Positions 23,082-24,379 of a stretch of DNA of 24,379 bases are shown in pieces. Under the pieces are notes generated by a model that saw only the letters and a list, made by a program, of their open reading frames with translations, was not told where the DNA came from and did not search any database. Where the stretch lies: NCBI GenBank assembly GCA_004561555.1, contig SFVH01000025.1, positions 1 to 24,379 of the forward strand, read 5' to 3'. Both the position numbers and the translations under genes were made by a program. The DNA is from a bacterium. Lineage in GTDB: Bacteria; Bacteroidota; Bacteroidia; Bacteroidales; Muribaculaceae. The first letter of the stretch is position 1; the number at the start of each line of letters is the position of its first letter.

Positions 23082-23522
23082 CTACCAAGCCACAAAATGC
23101 ATTTCATATTTGTTACCCTCCTCATCCTCATACGTAAGGGTCTTCTCATTTCCACCATTGTGAACCACCTTCAACACATTGCCGGCCTTAAAACCGAATG
23201 GATTATTGGGGGGCACATTACTTTCATCAGTATTAAATATGATAACAAGCAGGTTGCCATCCTTCTCTTCCCATTCTTCCCATTTTCCCAAGTATGAACT
23301 TGAATAATCGCCATCCGGCTTTGAGTATTTATATGCAAAAACCGCCGACTGAAAGCAGAAAAAGATATTCCCTTGATAATCTTCTTGCACCTCGCCGTTG
23401 ACTTTATAGCTATCCATGCGCCATTGACCGAACCAATTGCCGATGTTTCCATTATTTTGGGTACATCCGGTGATTGACAATAGCAAAGACACCACACACA
23501 GGCTGTATAATATTTTCTTCAT
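23082..23522 (-). CDS. Small lipocalin-like lipoprotein
   Basis: From ATG 23522 the product has 146 residues, with a lipoprotein signal peptide (MKKILYSLCVVSLLLSITGC, Cys20). The mature part is beta-rich: IGNWFGQWRMDSYKVNGEVQ, then NIFFCFQSAVFAYKY, SSSYLGKWEEWEEKDGNLLV and LTYEDEEGNKYEMHFVAW. That order, a GxW start followed by repeated strands, resembles the small lipocalin-like domains common in Bacteroidales lipoproteins. Ligand unknown. An in-frame start at 23537 would add five residues before the Met and overlap the wzi-like gene; 23522 gives a proper signal peptide. It lies four bases after the wzi-like stop. Confidence 0.78.
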   Translation of the reverse strand: MKKILYSLCVVSLLLSITGCTQNNGNIGNWFGQWRMDSYKVNGEVQEDYQGNIFFCFQSAVFAYKYSKPDGDYSSSYLGKWEEWEEKDGNLLVIIFNTDESNVPPNNPFGFKAGNVLKVVHNGGNEKTLTYEDEEGNKYEMHFVAW

Positions 23523-23526
23523 CTTT

Positions 23527-24379
23527 TTATCTATCAAAAATACTTAATACTCCTTTGTAATTCACACTCAACAACACCCCGAAATTATCGCCACCCAGGA
23601 GTTTACCCTTATCAAATGCCACTTGTCCTTTCAAAGAAAGTCCTTTGACTTTAGTGAAACTGTAAGTCCCTTCAAGCATAAACGAGGTATTTTCTGCCGT
23701 TTTCAATCGCGGTTGACCCCATGTGCCATACGACTTGCGATAACTCACAAGCATACGATAATCAAGATTTTTCAATATATTACCGGCAACGCCTATATGG
23801 AAACCGCGCAGACGATTGTCTATCACATTGACATCACCTTTACGATTGTAGATTATTGAAGGAACGAAAGGAGTGCCTTGCGACATGCCATAATTCATAT
23901 ATGAATTGCAACGGAAGTTGTTATAATAGTCGTCGCTCGCCACCTGTGGCTTGCACCAAATAATATGTGCCGGGGTTGTCGTGCGGTGCCCAATGAAGGG
24001 GTCCGCTCTGATTAGTGGTGAGTATCATCTCTACCACAGCACCATTGACTACACTCTTCTTCGGAGCAACATATTCCAACCCCCAAATGCCGTCAAAACC
24101 ATTCAACCAACCTATACCGGAGCCGTCTTCAAACGGCTTTTGAACATAAGCTTTAAGTTCGGCTTTGTTGCTGAAACGATAGCGTGCCACGAAATCCCAC
24201 GAGCCGAGGGTGTTACCATAGTAATAGCTGGCATCTCCGGGATTATCGCCACCGTCTTTCGGGAAAAACGCCTTTATCAAATCTTTAAATCCCACATCAT
24301 AAGCATCTACTTTTACAACTTTCCATTGCTATATGTGGTTGCCGTACCGCCAAACTCAGTTACCATCTGCATTCCCACC
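23527..24379 (-). pseudogene. Capsule assembly protein, Wzi family, with two frameshifts; 5' part outside the window
   Basis: Three frames together read as one Wzi-type (Caps_assemb_Wzi) outer-membrane beta-barrel. The rightmost gives VGMQMVTEFGGTATTYSNGK (24378-24319), then stops. After a one-base shift at an A run (T run at 24320-24322 on the plus strand) the next frame continues VVKVDAYDVGFKDLIKAFFP, then WDFVARYRFSNKAELKAYVQ and SGPLHWAPHDNPGTYYLVQATG, and runs into a stop. A second shift at about 23938-23941, explained by an extra GGCG or by loss of one base, restores SDDYYNNFRCNSYMNYGMSQ up to DNFGVLLSVNYKGVLSIFDR. Wzi proteins help tether capsule at the cell surface. Two independent shifts make simple expression impossible unless they are sequence errors. 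Confidence 0.78.

Overview
The window looks like the chromosome of a gut-type Bacteroidales bacterium, possibly Muribaculaceae-like. The family is a guess; the order is well supported. It has a SusC/SusD pair, a UpxY-type NusG paralogue at the head of a capsule locus, a Wzi-family capsule protein, BACON-like and sorting-tail-like surface proteins, and several promoters of the Bacteroidales form TTG-N17..19-TAnnTTTG. No rRNA, tRNA, CRISPR array or intact insertion sequence was seen.

Layout. (1) Positions 1-1227, minus strand: the start of a surface-polysaccharide operon, with upxY, a small unrecognised protein and a family-4-type glycosyltransferase that carries an in-frame amber codon. (2) Positions 1228-1882: a leader and a short segment bounded by 28-bp imperfect inverted repeats (24/28 matches). 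The segment carries a Bacteroidales promoter pointing at upxY, so it is probably a phase-variable promoter now in the ON orientation. Next to it lies an internally deleted tyrosine recombinase. (3) Positions 1975-6540, plus strand: a histidine operon, hisG-hisD-hisC-hisB. It is preceded by a 21-codon leader peptide with five histidines and by a 13-bp-stem terminator, which is a classic attenuator layout. (4) Positions 6544-7994, minus: a translationally coupled pair, a small exported protein and an exported alpha/beta hydrolase. (5) Positions 8149-9076, plus: two tandem paralogous exported proteins, one of them a lipoprotein. (6) Positions 9212-11496, minus: an XRE-cupin regulator followed by an AMP-forming acyl-CoA synthetase. 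(7) Positions 11666-13411, minus: a large secreted protein with a BACON-like domain and a C-terminal sorting-like tail. (8) Positions 13559-20971, minus: a SusC-SusD-zinc metallopeptidase-DUF4302 operon. (9) Positions 20972-21752: a 780-bp gene-free stretch with a perfect 12+1+12 palindrome. (10) Positions 21753-24379, minus: a Wzi-like capsule gene broken by two frameshifts, a small lipocalin-like lipoprotein and tyrS.

The housekeeping and nutrient-uptake genes are all open. Every visible lesion (amber codon, gutted recombinase, two frameshifts) lies in a gene tied to the surface polysaccharide. That suggests either real decay or switching of the capsule machinery, or local sequence errors. 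The most interesting elements are the histidine attenuator and the invertible capsule promoter with its disabled recombinase.
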